Below, one piece after another: positions 42,868 through 52,338 of a stretch of DNA of 64,000 bases. How positions within the stretch are numbered: the first letter of the stretch is position 1; each line of letters starts with the position of its first letter. The stretch is taken from contig JASCPI010000025.1 of NCBI GenBank assembly GCA_029959555.1, positions 1 through 64,000 on the forward strand, read 5' to 3'. A model generated the notes under the pieces. It saw only the letters and a list, made by a program, of their open reading frames with translations. It searched no databases and was not told where the DNA came from. The position numbers and the translations under genes are program-made. This DNA is from Lysobacteraceae bacterium PS02065. GTDB lineage: Bacteria; Pseudomonadota; Gammaproteobacteria; Xanthomonadales; Rhodanobacteraceae.

Positions 42868-43257
42868 TGAAGACTCGCGGCGCGCGTCACGACAGCGAAA
42901 CGCCGAACAGCGACAGCGCCTCGCCTTCCCGGCTTTCTCGTCAAGCGACCCTGCGAACAACGGGAACCCTACGGTCGCGCAGCGACTCGGCACGACGCAT
43001 CATCCCGCCGTGGAACGTCATCGCGATGCCGACGAGGGACACGAACCCAAGCAGCGCGCCAGCACTCACCGCCCGGCAAAACCCGCCGTCCGTCGCAACG
43101 CCCGCTTTCTTGTCTTGCAAAGCACACGCGCGGCTGGTTTCATGAACCGACGTCCGTCAGGGGATGCCGTGCGATCCGTCGTCGGCATGGACGCGTTGCG
43201 ACCAAGGGGCGCGCACGGGGTTGCGCGGGTATCGGATCGACGTTGCCGAGGTTGTCC
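42868..43257. other. intergenic region upstream of the REC-GGDEF-EAL gene
   Basis: A non-coding stretch of about 390 bp. Short frames exist, but none has a ribosome-binding site or recognisable product, and I see no clear promoter. The frame of the downstream gene is open further upstream but without ATG or GTG, so the gene start there is uncertain. Confidence 0.4.
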
Positions 43258-45786
43258 TTGAGCGGAATCCTGCTCGTGGAGCGTTCCACCACGCTCAACC
43301 ACCTGCTGCGGCGCACGCTCGCGGCGGCGGCGCTGCCCGTGCGTACGGGCATCGACAACTACCTCGACGCCTACGAACACCTTCGTCGCTCGGCCGATCC
43401 GGGCCGTCAGCTCGAACCCTACGCCGTCGCCGTGATCGGCGCGCCGGCGCGCCAGACGCGCGAGTTCAGCGCGCTGCTGCAGTACACGCGTGAAGCGCCC
43501 GACGCACCGGCGACCCTGCTGCTCGCCCATGAGGAAACCTCCGAGCTGCGTGCCTGGGCGCAGGGCAACCTGCGCGGCCGGCTTCTGCTGTGGTCGCAGT
43601 TCTCGCGCATCCCGGCGATGGTCGGCGAGCTCGCCCCCGACGAGGCCGAGTCCGAAGAGGGCGTGCTCGACGAGGCCGAGCGCATCCGCGTGCTGTTCGT
43701 CGACGATTCGCAGAGCGTGCGCGTGGCCTACTCGCAGCTGCTCGAGCGCAACGGTTTCGCGGTCGACTCGGCCGGCTCGATCGAGGAGGCCGACCGCCTC
43801 GCCGCGCACGGCGCCTACGACCTCGTCGTGGTCGACTATTTCCTGCCCGACGGCAGCGGCGACGAGCTGTGCCGACGTCTCGCCGCACGCACCGATCCAC
43901 CCGTGCTCGCCGTGATCACGGGCAGCTACCGCGAGGACATCATCAAGCGCTGCCTGCTCGCCGGCGCGAGCGAGTGCATGTTCAAGAACGAGGCACGCGA
44001 GCTGTTCCTGGCCCGCGTGCGCACGCTCGCCAAGAACATCGAGATGCGCAAGTCGGCCGAGGCCGATCGCCAGCAGCTCGACGGCATCCTCGGCAGCGTC
44101 GGCGACGGCGTGCTCGGCGTCGACACCGACGGCCGCATCAGTTTCGTCAACCCGACCGGCCTGCGCCTGCTCGGCTACGGCGACGACGCCGACCTCGTCG
44201 GCCTGCTTGCGCAGGCGGCGATCCACCCGAACGAGGCCGCGCGCACCTCGCCGCTGACGCGCGCCTACGCCGAAGGCGCGACGCTGCACCACGTCGAGAC
44301 GATGTTCCGGCGCCGCGACGGCAGCGGCATGCCGATCGAATGCACGGTGCTGCCGCTGGCGGCGCAACGCCGCACCCACGGCGCGATCGTCGTGTTCCGC
44401 GACATCGCCGAGCGGCGCACCGCCGAACGCCTGCGCTGGGAGCTCGCCCACGACCCGCTGACCGGCCTGCCGAACGCACGCCACCTGCGCCAGCGCCTGA
44501 TCCACGAGATCGCGAGGCTGCGTGACCGCGGCGGCTACTCGGCCCTGCTGTGGATCGAGGTCGAGCGCGCCAGCGAGAACGATGCACCACGCGGCGACGA
44601 GGTGCTGCGCGCCGCAGCGCTCGCCTTGAACCGGCGCCTGCGCGAAGGCGACGTGCTCGCGCGCGGCGACGGCGATGCTTTCCTGCTGCTGCTCTGTGGC
44701 GTGCAGGTCGACAACGTCGACGTGCTCGCCGAGAGCTTCCGCAAGCTGCTCGACGCGCGCACCTACCAGATCGGCGACCAGCAGTACGCGATCCGCTCGA
44801 CCGTCGGCGCCGAACTGCTGAGCCAGCGCTCGGTCACCGCCGACGACGCGCTCGAGCGCGCACGCGATGCGTGTTCGGCACCGCGACCCGATGTCGATCT
44901 TCCCGGTGCGGGAGCCGCACGCGGCGTGCAGGCGCCGAGCGAGCGCCTGCGCGTGGCCCTCGAGCAGGCGCGCTTCGTGATCCTCGTGCAGCCGCTCGTG
45001 CCGCTCGCGGCGTGGCCACGCCTGCCGCTCGCCCTGCCCTCGCAAGCAGGATGGGAAGCGGTCAACGGCGCGCACGACGCGCTGTTCGCCGTGCAGCTGC
45101 GCATGGTCGGGCGCAACGGCCAGCTGATCCTGCCGCGTGCGTTCGTGCCGCTGGCCGAGCGCGTCGACATGATCCAGCGCATCGACCTGTGGGTCGTGCG
45201 TGGCCTGCTCGCCCATCTCGCCGATCCGCGCAACGCGGGCGCGCAGGTCGGCCTGATCGCGCGCCTGTCGGCGGCCACCGTGGCCGATCCCGAATCGCTC
45301 GCGCAGATCGAGGACGCGATCGTCGCCTCGGGCGTGCCGGCGGCGCGGCTCGTTCTCCAGATCAGTGACAGCCCCGAGCTCGCCAACCTGCCCGCGGCGC
45401 GACGGTTCATCGCGCGCCTGCGCGCCATAGGCTGCCGCTTCGTGCTCAACGGCTCGAGCTCGGCGCCGGGCTCGGCGGCGTTCCTGCGCACGCAACGCCT
45501 GCCCTGCGATTTCGTGCGTCTCGACCGCCGCCTCGTACGGCGCGCCGCGGTCGACGAGCGCGAGCGCAAGCTCGTCGCCTCGATCACCCATCTCGCGCAG
45601 TCGATGGAGATGCGCGTGATCGCAGGCGCGATCGACGACGACGACGGCCTGTTCACGGTGCGCGAGGCCGGCGTCGACTACGTGCAGGGCACGCGGCTCG
45701 GCGAGCCGCGCCTGCTCAAGCGCGTCGAGTTCGCGACCCTGTTCGCGGAAGCACCGGCACCGGTGCACGACGCGGCCTTGCCGTGA
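43258..45786 (+). CDS. response regulator with PAS and degenerate GGDEF-EAL domains
   Basis: An 842-residue cytoplasmic signalling protein. A REC-like N-terminal region without clear phosphoacceptor (1-125) is followed by a REC domain (about 145-260; LFVDDSQSV, phosphoacceptor Asp in VVVDYFLPDGSGD, Lys in ECMFKNEA). A PAS domain (about 280-390), a GGDEF-like domain (390-555, with GDGDAF in place of GGDEF) and an EAL-like domain (570-830) complete it. In the latter the EALxR signature is absent (VQLRM) and later catalytic acids are missing. It is probably a non-catalytic c-di-GMP effector. TTG 43258 has GAGG six bases upstream; TTG 43243 is the alternative. Confidence 0.85.
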   Translation: MSGILLVERSTTLNHLLRRTLAAAALPVRTGIDNYLDAYEHLRRSADPGRQLEPYAVAVIGAPARQTREFSALLQYTREAPDAPATLLLAHEETSELRAWAQGNLRGRLLLWSQFSRIPAMVGELAPDEAESEEGVLDEAERIRVLFVDDSQSVRVAYSQLLERNGFAVDSAGSIEEADRLAAHGAYDLVVVDYFLPDGSGDELCRRLAARTDPPVLAVITGSYREDIIKRCLLAGASECMFKNEARELFLARVRTLAKNIEMRKSAEADRQQLDGILGSVGDGVLGVDTDGRISFVNPTGLRLLGYGDDADLVGLLAQAAIHPNEAARTSPLTRAYAEGATLHHVETMFRRRDGSGMPIECTVLPLAAQRRTHGAIVVFRDIAERRTAERLRWELAHDPLTGLPNARHLRQRLIHEIARLRDRGGYSALLWIEVERASENDAPRGDEVLRAAALALNRRLREGDVLARGDGDAFLLLLCGVQVDNVDVLAESFRKLLDARTYQIGDQQYAIRSTVGAELLSQRSVTADDALERARDACSAPRPDVDLPGAGAARGVQAPSERLRVALEQARFVILVQPLVPLAAWPRLPLALPSQAGWEAVNGAHDALFAVQLRMVGRNGQLILPRAFVPLAERVDMIQRIDLWVVRGLLAHLADPRNAGAQVGLIARLSAATVADPESLAQIEDAIVASGVPAARLVLQISDSPELANLPAARRFIARLRAIGCRFVLNGSSSAPGSAAFLRTQRLPCDFVRLDRRLVRRAAVDERERKLVASITHLAQSMEMRVIAGAIDDDDGLFTVREAGVDYVQGTRLGEPRLLKRVEFATLFAEAPAPVHDAALP

Positions 45787-45910
45787 GGCCGGTTCGCCGC
45801 TGATCCATGCAGGGCGCTCCAACGGCGCCCCTCACGCAAGACGTCCCATCGTTCGCGGTCGCGCCGGGCTGCGCCACCCGCCGTGTCGCCCCCATTCAAG
45901 GACTGCCACC

Positions 45911-46282
45911 GTGTCGAAGCTTTCCGCGTTGCGCCCGCTCGTGTTAGCGCTCGTCGCCCTCGCCTCGCTGCCTGCCGTCGCGGCCAGGGACGACTCCGAG
46001 GTGATCTTCGTCAACCAGTCGAACTGGGCGATCCACGAGCTCTACTTCTCGCCGACCGACGAGGCCGACTGGGGTCCCGACCAGCTCGGCCGCCGCACGA
46101 TCGAGACCGGCGGGCGCTTCACGCTGACCGGCGTGGAGTGCGGGACCTGGGACGTGCGCGTGGTCGACGAGGACGGCGACGTCTGCATCATCCGCAGCGT
46201 CGCCCTGTGCGGCGACACCGACCGCTGGGTCATCAAGGACCGCGACCTGCTGGCCTGCCAGAACACGACCGAGGAGGACTGA
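45911..46282 (+). CDS. small secreted protein of unknown function
   Basis: A 123-residue protein with a signal peptide (LSALRPLVLALVALASLPAVAA). The mature part is a short, probably beta-rich domain of about 95 residues: EVIFVNQSNWAIHELYFSP, GGRFTLTGVECGTWDVRVVDEDGD and three cysteines that could pair. Similar small exported proteins often carry asparagine-rich strands, but I recognise no named family. The start is GTG. It lies 35 bp or more from its neighbours and appears to be a single gene. Confidence 0.7.
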   Translation: MSKLSALRPLVLALVALASLPAVAARDDSEVIFVNQSNWAIHELYFSPTDEADWGPDQLGRRTIETGGRFTLTGVECGTWDVRVVDEDGDVCIIRSVALCGDTDRWVIKDRDLLACQNTTEED

Positions 46283-46364
46283 CCGGCGCGGCGCGTGCGC
46301 GCAGGCGCAGTCCGCCGTGCAGCGTGCTGGTACCGTGCGCGCCTCCGTCCGTCGGTTCCCCGCC

Positions 46365-47915
46365 ATGCTGCGCGCCACGCCCGCCCTGCTCCTCCTCGCC
46401 CTCGCGGCCCACGCGCCCGAAGCGCTGTCCGCAGGCGCCTGTCCGATCCCGGGTGACAGCGTGTTCGGCGATGCGTTCGAACGCTCGAGCGGACGCAGCG
46501 TCTACGTCGCGACGACCGGCGCGAACACGGCCGACGGCAGCTGGGGCATGCCGTGGCGCACGATCCAGTACGCGGTCGACCACGCTGCGGCGGGTGATGC
46601 GATCTGCGTGCGTGGCGGCGTCTACAACGAGGTCGTCACGCTCACACGCAGCGGTTCCGCGGCGGCCGGCAGCCTCGTGCTGCAGCGCCAGCCCGGCGAG
46701 AGCGTGCGCATCGACGGTACCGGCCTCGCCGTGCCGAACGGCCAGTGGGGGCTCGTCACGCTCGTCGACGTGAGCCATGTCGGCGTGCGCGGCTTCGAGA
46801 TCGCGAACTTCACGACGACCTCGTCGGCACGCGTGCCGATCGGCCTCTACGTGACCGGTGCGGGCACGTCGATCTCGATCGCGGGCAACCGCATCCACCA
46901 CATCCGCAACACGGCCACGGGCTGCGCCGCGAACGCGTTCGGGCTCAAGGTGGACGGCACGCGCGGCGACGCCTCGATCAACCAGCTCGTCATCGCCGGC
47001 AACGAGCTGCACGACCTCGTGCTCGGCTGCAGCGAGTCGCTGTCGCTCGACGGCAACGTCGAGCACTGGCGCATCACCGGCAACATCGTGCGCGACACCA
47101 ACAACATCGCGATCGGCGCGATCGGCTTCGAGAACATCGCACCCGTGCCCGCGGTCGACCAGGCCCGCGACGGCCTCATCGACGGCAACACCATCTACAA
47201 CGTGAGCTCGTTCGGCAATTCGGCCTACGGCAACATCTACGCGGCCGGCGGCATCTACGTCGACGGCGGCACGCGCATCACGATCGAGCGCAACCTGATC
47301 CACCACGTCGACCTCGGCATCGAGGTGGCCAGCGAACACGCGGGCCGCACCAGCAGCGACGTGATCGTGCGCAACAACCTCGTGCACTCGGGCCATTCGG
47401 CCGGCATCTCGATCGGCGGTTACGACGCGAGCGTGGGCGGCAGCACGCGTGTGACGATCGTCAACAACACGCTGTACCGCAACGACAGCGCCTCGACCGG
47501 CAGCGGCGAGTTCCAGATCCAGTACCACGCGACCTCGAACACGTTCGCGAACAACCTCGTGTTCGCCGGACCGCAGGGCCTGCTCGTCAACGCGTTCACG
47601 GGCGACACGGCGGCACCGGCCGGACTCGACCACAACCTCTACTTCGGCAGCGGCCCGGCGCGCGAGTGGGTCTGGCGCGGTACCTCGTACGCGAGCCTCG
47701 CCGCATGGCGCGCAGGCTCGGGCCAGGACGCGCACGGTCTCGCCGCGCATCCGCTCTTCGTCGACACCGTGGCGCCCGACCTGCGCGTCGGCGCGGGCTC
47801 ACCGGCGATCGATGCGGGCACGAATCCCGGGGCCGCCACGGTCGGCACTGTGGACTTTGCGGGCTCCGCGCGTGTGCAGGGCACTGCGATCGACATCGGC
47901 GCCTACGAGCGCTGA
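46365..47915 (+). CDS. secreted right-handed parallel beta-helix protein
   Basis: A 516-residue exported protein. After the signal peptide (PALLLLALAAHAPEALSA) comes CPIPGDSVFGDAFER, then a repeat-rich chain of Asn/Val/Ile rungs (RNNLVHSGHSAGISIGG, VTIVNNTLYRNDS, NTFANNLVFAG) that is characteristic of pectate-lyase-like beta-helices. The C-terminus (SPAIDAGTNPGAATVGTVDFAG) is the usual end of choice-of-anchor Q-type proteins. No catalytic residues are assigned; these often bind or cleave polysaccharides. ATG 46365 is preferred as it directly begins a signal peptide. Confidence 0.8.
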   Translation: MLRATPALLLLALAAHAPEALSAGACPIPGDSVFGDAFERSSGRSVYVATTGANTADGSWGMPWRTIQYAVDHAAAGDAICVRGGVYNEVVTLTRSGSAAAGSLVLQRQPGESVRIDGTGLAVPNGQWGLVTLVDVSHVGVRGFEIANFTTTSSARVPIGLYVTGAGTSISIAGNRIHHIRNTATGCAANAFGLKVDGTRGDASINQLVIAGNELHDLVLGCSESLSLDGNVEHWRITGNIVRDTNNIAIGAIGFENIAPVPAVDQARDGLIDGNTIYNVSSFGNSAYGNIYAAGGIYVDGGTRITIERNLIHHVDLGIEVASEHAGRTSSDVIVRNNLVHSGHSAGISIGGYDASVGGSTRVTIVNNTLYRNDSASTGSGEFQIQYHATSNTFANNLVFAGPQGLLVNAFTGDTAAPAGLDHNLYFGSGPAREWVWRGTSYASLAAWRAGSGQDAHGLAAHPLFVDTVAPDLRVGAGSPAIDAGTNPGAATVGTVDFAGSARVQGTAIDIGAYER

Positions 47916-48029
47916 ACTTCAAGCGCGGGCATGCGTGCCTCGACATGGCGTGGCTGGCGCGTCTCGCGGCATGGCGGAGGTGAGGGCACGGAATGCGGAG
48001 GCCCGGCGTGCCGGGCCTCCGCTTGCGAC

Positions 48030-50183
48030 TCAGGGGACGCAGGGTGCAACCGAGATCTCGAGCATCGTCTGCAGCGGCATCACGGTCGTCGACACCGTGG
48101 CCATCGACATGTCGAGCTCCCACGTGCCTTGCACGGGCTCGCCGTTGAATCCGGAAAGGAGTGCCAGCGGCGGCGGCGTGCTCTGGTCGTCGAGCTTCAG
48201 GTTCTGCGCGGCCCACAGGTAGTCGAACGCGTAAATCGAGGTGTCTTCGACATAGGCGGCGCTCGGCAGCGGGTTCTTGTCCCACAGGGTCAGGTGCGTA
48301 CCCGACGGCGACTTCAACCTGATGCGGATGTGTTCGGCTGCCCACGGGAAATCGAGATTGATGCCCATGCTCCTCATGATGCCCGCCTTGAGGTTCACGT
48401 CGCTCACGCAGTAGCCGGCGCCATCCGTGACATCGAGGGTCATCACCTCGGGGATGCCGTAGGCCCCGCTGACGGAGGGTTGGTCGAGGAAGTCTCCCGA
48501 TGCGATCTGCGTGAAGATGTCCTTGCCGATCGTGATCGCGTAAGTCACCGATTTCCTCGAAGGTCCGGCCAGTGCGCAGGCGGGATTGACGTGATCGATA
48601 TGCAACTGCTGTGGATCGAGACGATCGTTACGGTTCGGCGTGACCACCGAGACGACGACCGTCACGCTGTCACCCGGCTGACCGGCCGGTGCAAGCGTCA
48701 CCGTGGTCGATGTCGCGCCGTTCACCCGCAACCATGCGGAAGGAGAGCCGTTCGGCGCTGCGGTGCTCAACTGCAGCGACACGGGTGACGGACGCACGTT
48801 GGTCAACGTGTGCGGGAACGTCTTCGTCACCGGCCAGCCGAAGTCGTGGATCGTGGTCCCGACGTCGGGCGACAGCGTGTACTCCTCGACACCGATCTCG
48901 AAGCGGTGGCGTGCGTAGTTGTTCTGCAGGTTGTAGCGGTCACGCACGTTGAACGTGTAGTCCCAGATGCCGCATGTCAGGACGTTCGAGATACCCGCCG
49001 TCAGCGTCCAGGGCGTCGGCGTGACGAGGCTCAGGAAGCGGTCACCGGGCGGAATGCTGCTCGTCAACGTCGGCGAGGTCGACGAGGAGAAGCCGGAGGG
49101 TGGATCGACCGCGTACTGGTTGCTGCTCAGGCCGCCACGCAGTTCGTACGTCGTCACGGGCTGTGCGAGCGTGCCACCGATCGGAGCCACGTGCTTGACG
49201 GCATCGAGGGGCGTGACGAGAACCTCTTGTCGCGGTATGAGGGCTTGTACATCGATGAGCCGTCCGTTCGTCGGCTGCGGACTCGCGTGCACCTCGTCTT
49301 CGATCAGGCAATCGGAGCCCGTGGCAGGCCCCGCCACCAGGTGGCCGTTCACGTTGCTGCGCACGACCGTCTCGATGACTTCATCCTTCATGTTGAAGAT
49401 GGGACTTCCCGATGCGCCGTCGTACGGATAGATCTCCGTCACGTGTGGCACCTGCACGACCAGCGACCCGCCGTTGTAATGGACGGGCCGATCGCCGTGA
49501 TGCGTGCCATGCAGGCTCACGCGTGCGCCCGACCAGAACGAATGCCCGGCATGCATGACGGGGTCGCCGATCCCGGGGGAGCCCGAGCGCCGGATCTTCA
49601 ATGGCTTGCGCCCGACGACCGAACGGTCGACGGTGAACGTCATGACATCGTGGCCTGCATAGCTCGCGTAGATGTTGTTGAAGTTGAAGTCGATCGGATC
49701 GTAGACGTTGTCGGCGGGAATGCTGTCGAGATTGCTCAGCGTGCACGGGAATCCGCTCGGCAGGAACACCACATAGAACGAGTCGTGGTCGAACATCGTC
49801 GTGTGGGGAGAGCTCAGGAACGTGTTGTGCCCGACGAGGACCGCCGAGCGGCCTCGGCCCATCCACGTCGTCTGGCCGATCGACGTGTCGCCGTAGAACT
49901 GCGAGGAAGGGCAGATGTGCGTGATCTGCGGAAGCCCGGTGTCCCAGTTCGTCCACGAGTAGCCCTGCAGGGGCGCGGTTTCTATGCTGTAGGTGTTGGT
50001 GACCGAGTTGTGGGTCACATAAGGCTTGGGCAGGTAGTACGCGACCGCGTCCACGACGCGTTGCTGGAGCGGGGTCAACGTGACCTCGCAATGCAGCGGT
50101 ACCGAGGGTTGGGCGGCATGGGCCACCGGGAGCGCACACAGTGTCGCGAGGCAGGCTTTCGCCGCCAGGTCCTTGAATCGCAT
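48030..50183 (-). CDS. secreted trypsin-like protease with C-terminal P-like domain
   Basis: A 717-residue exported protein. A signal peptide (ACLATLCALPVAHA) precedes a chymotrypsin-fold domain (about 40-330) with VLVGHNTFL (His), a following Asp (THICPSSQFY...FDHDSFYVVF region or NIYASYAGHDV) and the nucleophile loop YDGASGSPIFN. Two Ig-like segments (about 330-560) and a C-terminal proprotein-convertase P-type jelly roll (about 570-717, ending in GTWELDMSMATVSTTVMPL) follow. The catalytic Asp is not certain. P-domains stabilise subtilisin-type and other secreted proteases. ATG 50183 has AAAGGGG upstream. Confidence 0.8.
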   Translation of the reverse strand: MRFKDLAAKACLATLCALPVAHAAQPSVPLHCEVTLTPLQQRVVDAVAYYLPKPYVTHNSVTNTYSIETAPLQGYSWTNWDTGLPQITHICPSSQFYGDTSIGQTTWMGRGRSAVLVGHNTFLSSPHTTMFDHDSFYVVFLPSGFPCTLSNLDSIPADNVYDPIDFNFNNIYASYAGHDVMTFTVDRSVVGRKPLKIRRSGSPGIGDPVMHAGHSFWSGARVSLHGTHHGDRPVHYNGGSLVVQVPHVTEIYPYDGASGSPIFNMKDEVIETVVRSNVNGHLVAGPATGSDCLIEDEVHASPQPTNGRLIDVQALIPRQEVLVTPLDAVKHVAPIGGTLAQPVTTYELRGGLSSNQYAVDPPSGFSSSTSPTLTSSIPPGDRFLSLVTPTPWTLTAGISNVLTCGIWDYTFNVRDRYNLQNNYARHRFEIGVEEYTLSPDVGTTIHDFGWPVTKTFPHTLTNVRPSPVSLQLSTAAPNGSPSAWLRVNGATSTTVTLAPAGQPGDSVTVVVSVVTPNRNDRLDPQQLHIDHVNPACALAGPSRKSVTYAITIGKDIFTQIASGDFLDQPSVSGAYGIPEVMTLDVTDGAGYCVSDVNLKAGIMRSMGINLDFPWAAEHIRIRLKSPSGTHLTLWDKNPLPSAAYVEDTSIYAFDYLWAAQNLKLDDQSTPPPLALLSGFNGEPVQGTWELDMSMATVSTTVMPLQTMLEISVAPCVP

Positions 50184-50460
50184 CCGTTGTATCCCCTTTC
50201 AGAGTGGAATCCGTTTCCGCTTGCTGCATCCGCATGCAAGCCGCTCGACCCTAAACGCCAGCTGTGGCGACGTGATGTGATGCTGTTCAGTTCGCCATGT
50301 AAAGAAGTTGCAAACGCAAACGGTGGGAATCAGGGAGATCGCGCATGTGGGCGTGTCGCGGGTCGGCGTCGCCACGGGCGATCCGCCGGGAACGGTGGCT
50401 TCCGGCACGTGCAGGCAGGGTCATGGTGATCATTCACCGCACACCCGGGACGACGACACC

Positions 50461-52209
50461 TCACACCGCGACCGGCACCTGCTCGAGCAGGCTGTCGCGC
50501 TGGCCGCCGATCACGCGCAGCGCGTAGTGGTAGCCGGCCTCGACCGTGCGCTCGTAGGCGTGCCAGTCGAGCAGTGCGGTCTCGCGCACGGGCGGGGCGA
50601 GCAGCAGGCTGGCGAGCTGGCGGCGCTGCACGCTCGCGAGCTCGGCGTTGACCATGCCCGAGCGCACGAGGATGTCGACGATGCCGGGGCGACGGCCCGT
50701 GCCGCGTTCGAGCCACAGGCGCCACCACGACGGCGTCGCGTGCTCCTCGGCGGTCGCGTGCAGCGCATCGCCGGCACCGATGTCGACCGCGGCGATCGCA
50801 CCGGGCTGGCGCGCGTGCATGATGTCGGTCGGCAGGTTGTTCATGACGGCGCCGTCGACGTGCACCTGGCCACGATGGCAGACCGGCGGCAGCACGCCCG
50901 GGATCGCGCAGCTCGCGCGCAGCCACAGCCACAGCGGTCCGTCGACGTGCGTGGCGAGCTGGCCGTCGCTGAGGTTCGACGAGCAGCAGAAGTACGGCAG
51001 CGCGAGGTCGGTGATGTCGCGCGCGCCGAACTGCTCGCGCAGCAGGCGCGCAACGCGGCGACCGCGGGTCAGCGCGACGAGCGGCAGCGTGTAGTCCGAC
51101 AGCGGCCGCGTACCGACGAAGCTGCGCCGGTAGTGCTCCAGCATCTCCTCGTCGGACCAGTCGCAGGCGACGCCGGCGCCGATGATCGCGCCGATGCTGG
51201 TGCCGCCGACCGCGTCGATCTCGAGGCCGGCCTCGCGCATCGCGCGCACCACGCCGATCTGCGCGAAGCCGCGCGCGCCGCCGCCCGACAGCACGAGCGA
51301 CAGGCTGCGTCCGGTCAGCAGGCGTGCGATGCGGCGCACGTCGCGTGGCGTGCGCACGTGGTGATGCGCGATGCCGGGTGTCAGCGCGAGCCAGCGCCGC
51401 CCGGCGCCGGCGACGAGATCGCCATCGTGCAGCAGCACGAGATGCCGCGGGCGCGACAGTGCGCGCGCGGCGTCGGTACACAGGTTCTGCGACCAGGCCC
51501 GTGCCTCGCCGCGCGCGTCGGCAAGCAGCAGCAGGCAGTCGGCCTGGCGCACGCACAGCGCAGTCCAGTCCTCGCCTGCATCGGCGAGGTAGACGACGAA
51601 GCGCACGCGTGACTCGAGTTCGTTGAACCAGCCGCTGAGCTGACCGGTTCCACCGGCCGCGTCGATGACGACGGTCTCGCCGAATGCGCCGAGCGCGGTC
51701 GCGAAAGCCTCGGCGAAACCCCTCGCATCGACGCCGGGATCGTGCGGCAGCACCGCGAACGTGCGCGGCGTCGAGCCCTCCGGCGGCGTGTCGCGCGTGG
51801 CCATGCGGCGCAGCGCGCAGCGCGCGGTCTCGAGCATGGCCTGCGGATGCAGGGCGACGAGCTTCTCGAAGTCGGCGCGCGAGAGCCGGTACAGCTCCGA
51901 GTCGCGCAGCGCACGAACGCTCGCGCTGCGTGGCAGGTCGACGATGAGGCCGACCTCGCCGACCGTCTCGCCGGCCACGACCGTGCCGGCGAGCCGTTCG
52001 ACCCCGGACGCATCGAGTCGGAACGCGCCGACGCTGCCGCTGCGCAGCACGTACAGCGCGTCGCTCGGGTCACCGCGCTCGAACAGCGTCGCACCGCCGG
52101 GCAGCGCGAACCACTGCAGCTCGCCTTCGAGCCGCGCGAGTACGGCGTCGTCGAGGTGCCGGAACAGCGGCAACGCGCGCAGGATCTCGCGGGTGGCGAT
52201 GGCGTCCAC
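50461..52209 (-). CDS. cyclic-nucleotide-binding patatin-like phospholipase
   Basis: A 582-residue protein. An N-terminal cNMP-binding-like domain (about residues 10-130: FALPGGATLFERGDPSDALYVL...AGETVGEVGLIVDLPRSASVRAL) is followed by a linker and a patatin domain (about 290-480) with the oxyanion GGGARGFAQIG, nucleophile GGTSIGAIIG and catalytic Asp in HVDGAVMNNLP. This is the NTE/RssA-like architecture, a serine lipid hydrolase probably gated by a ligand. GTG 52209 follows GAGGAGCTGC. It is divergent from prlC. Confidence 0.9.
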   Translation of the reverse strand: MDAIATREILRALPLFRHLDDAVLARLEGELQWFALPGGATLFERGDPSDALYVLRSGSVGAFRLDASGVERLAGTVVAGETVGEVGLIVDLPRSASVRALRDSELYRLSRADFEKLVALHPQAMLETARCALRRMATRDTPPEGSTPRTFAVLPHDPGVDARGFAEAFATALGAFGETVVIDAAGGTGQLSGWFNELESRVRFVVYLADAGEDWTALCVRQADCLLLLADARGEARAWSQNLCTDAARALSRPRHLVLLHDGDLVAGAGRRWLALTPGIAHHHVRTPRDVRRIARLLTGRSLSLVLSGGGARGFAQIGVVRAMREAGLEIDAVGGTSIGAIIGAGVACDWSDEEMLEHYRRSFVGTRPLSDYTLPLVALTRGRRVARLLREQFGARDITDLALPYFCCSSNLSDGQLATHVDGPLWLWLRASCAIPGVLPPVCHRGQVHVDGAVMNNLPTDIMHARQPGAIAAVDIGAGDALHATAEEHATPSWWRLWLERGTGRRPGIVDILVRSGMVNAELASVQRRQLASLLLAPPVRETALLDWHAYERTVEAGYHYALRVIGGQRDSLLEQVPVAV

Positions 52210-52338
52210 GCAGCTCCTCGGGACAGGAAGGCAGCGCCCCGCCTGCGGCAGCGGGTGCCGCGGGCCATGGACGCACTCGGCTTGATTTTGCGCCGTCCGC
52301 GCGCCAAGTTCACGGTCTTTCCCACGACCGCCGCCGCC

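Noticed and set aside
43066..45822. A 918-codon frame antisense to the REC-PAS-GGDEF-EAL gene
   Set aside because: It mirrors the codon pattern of the real gene on the other strand and shows no motif or ribosome-binding site.
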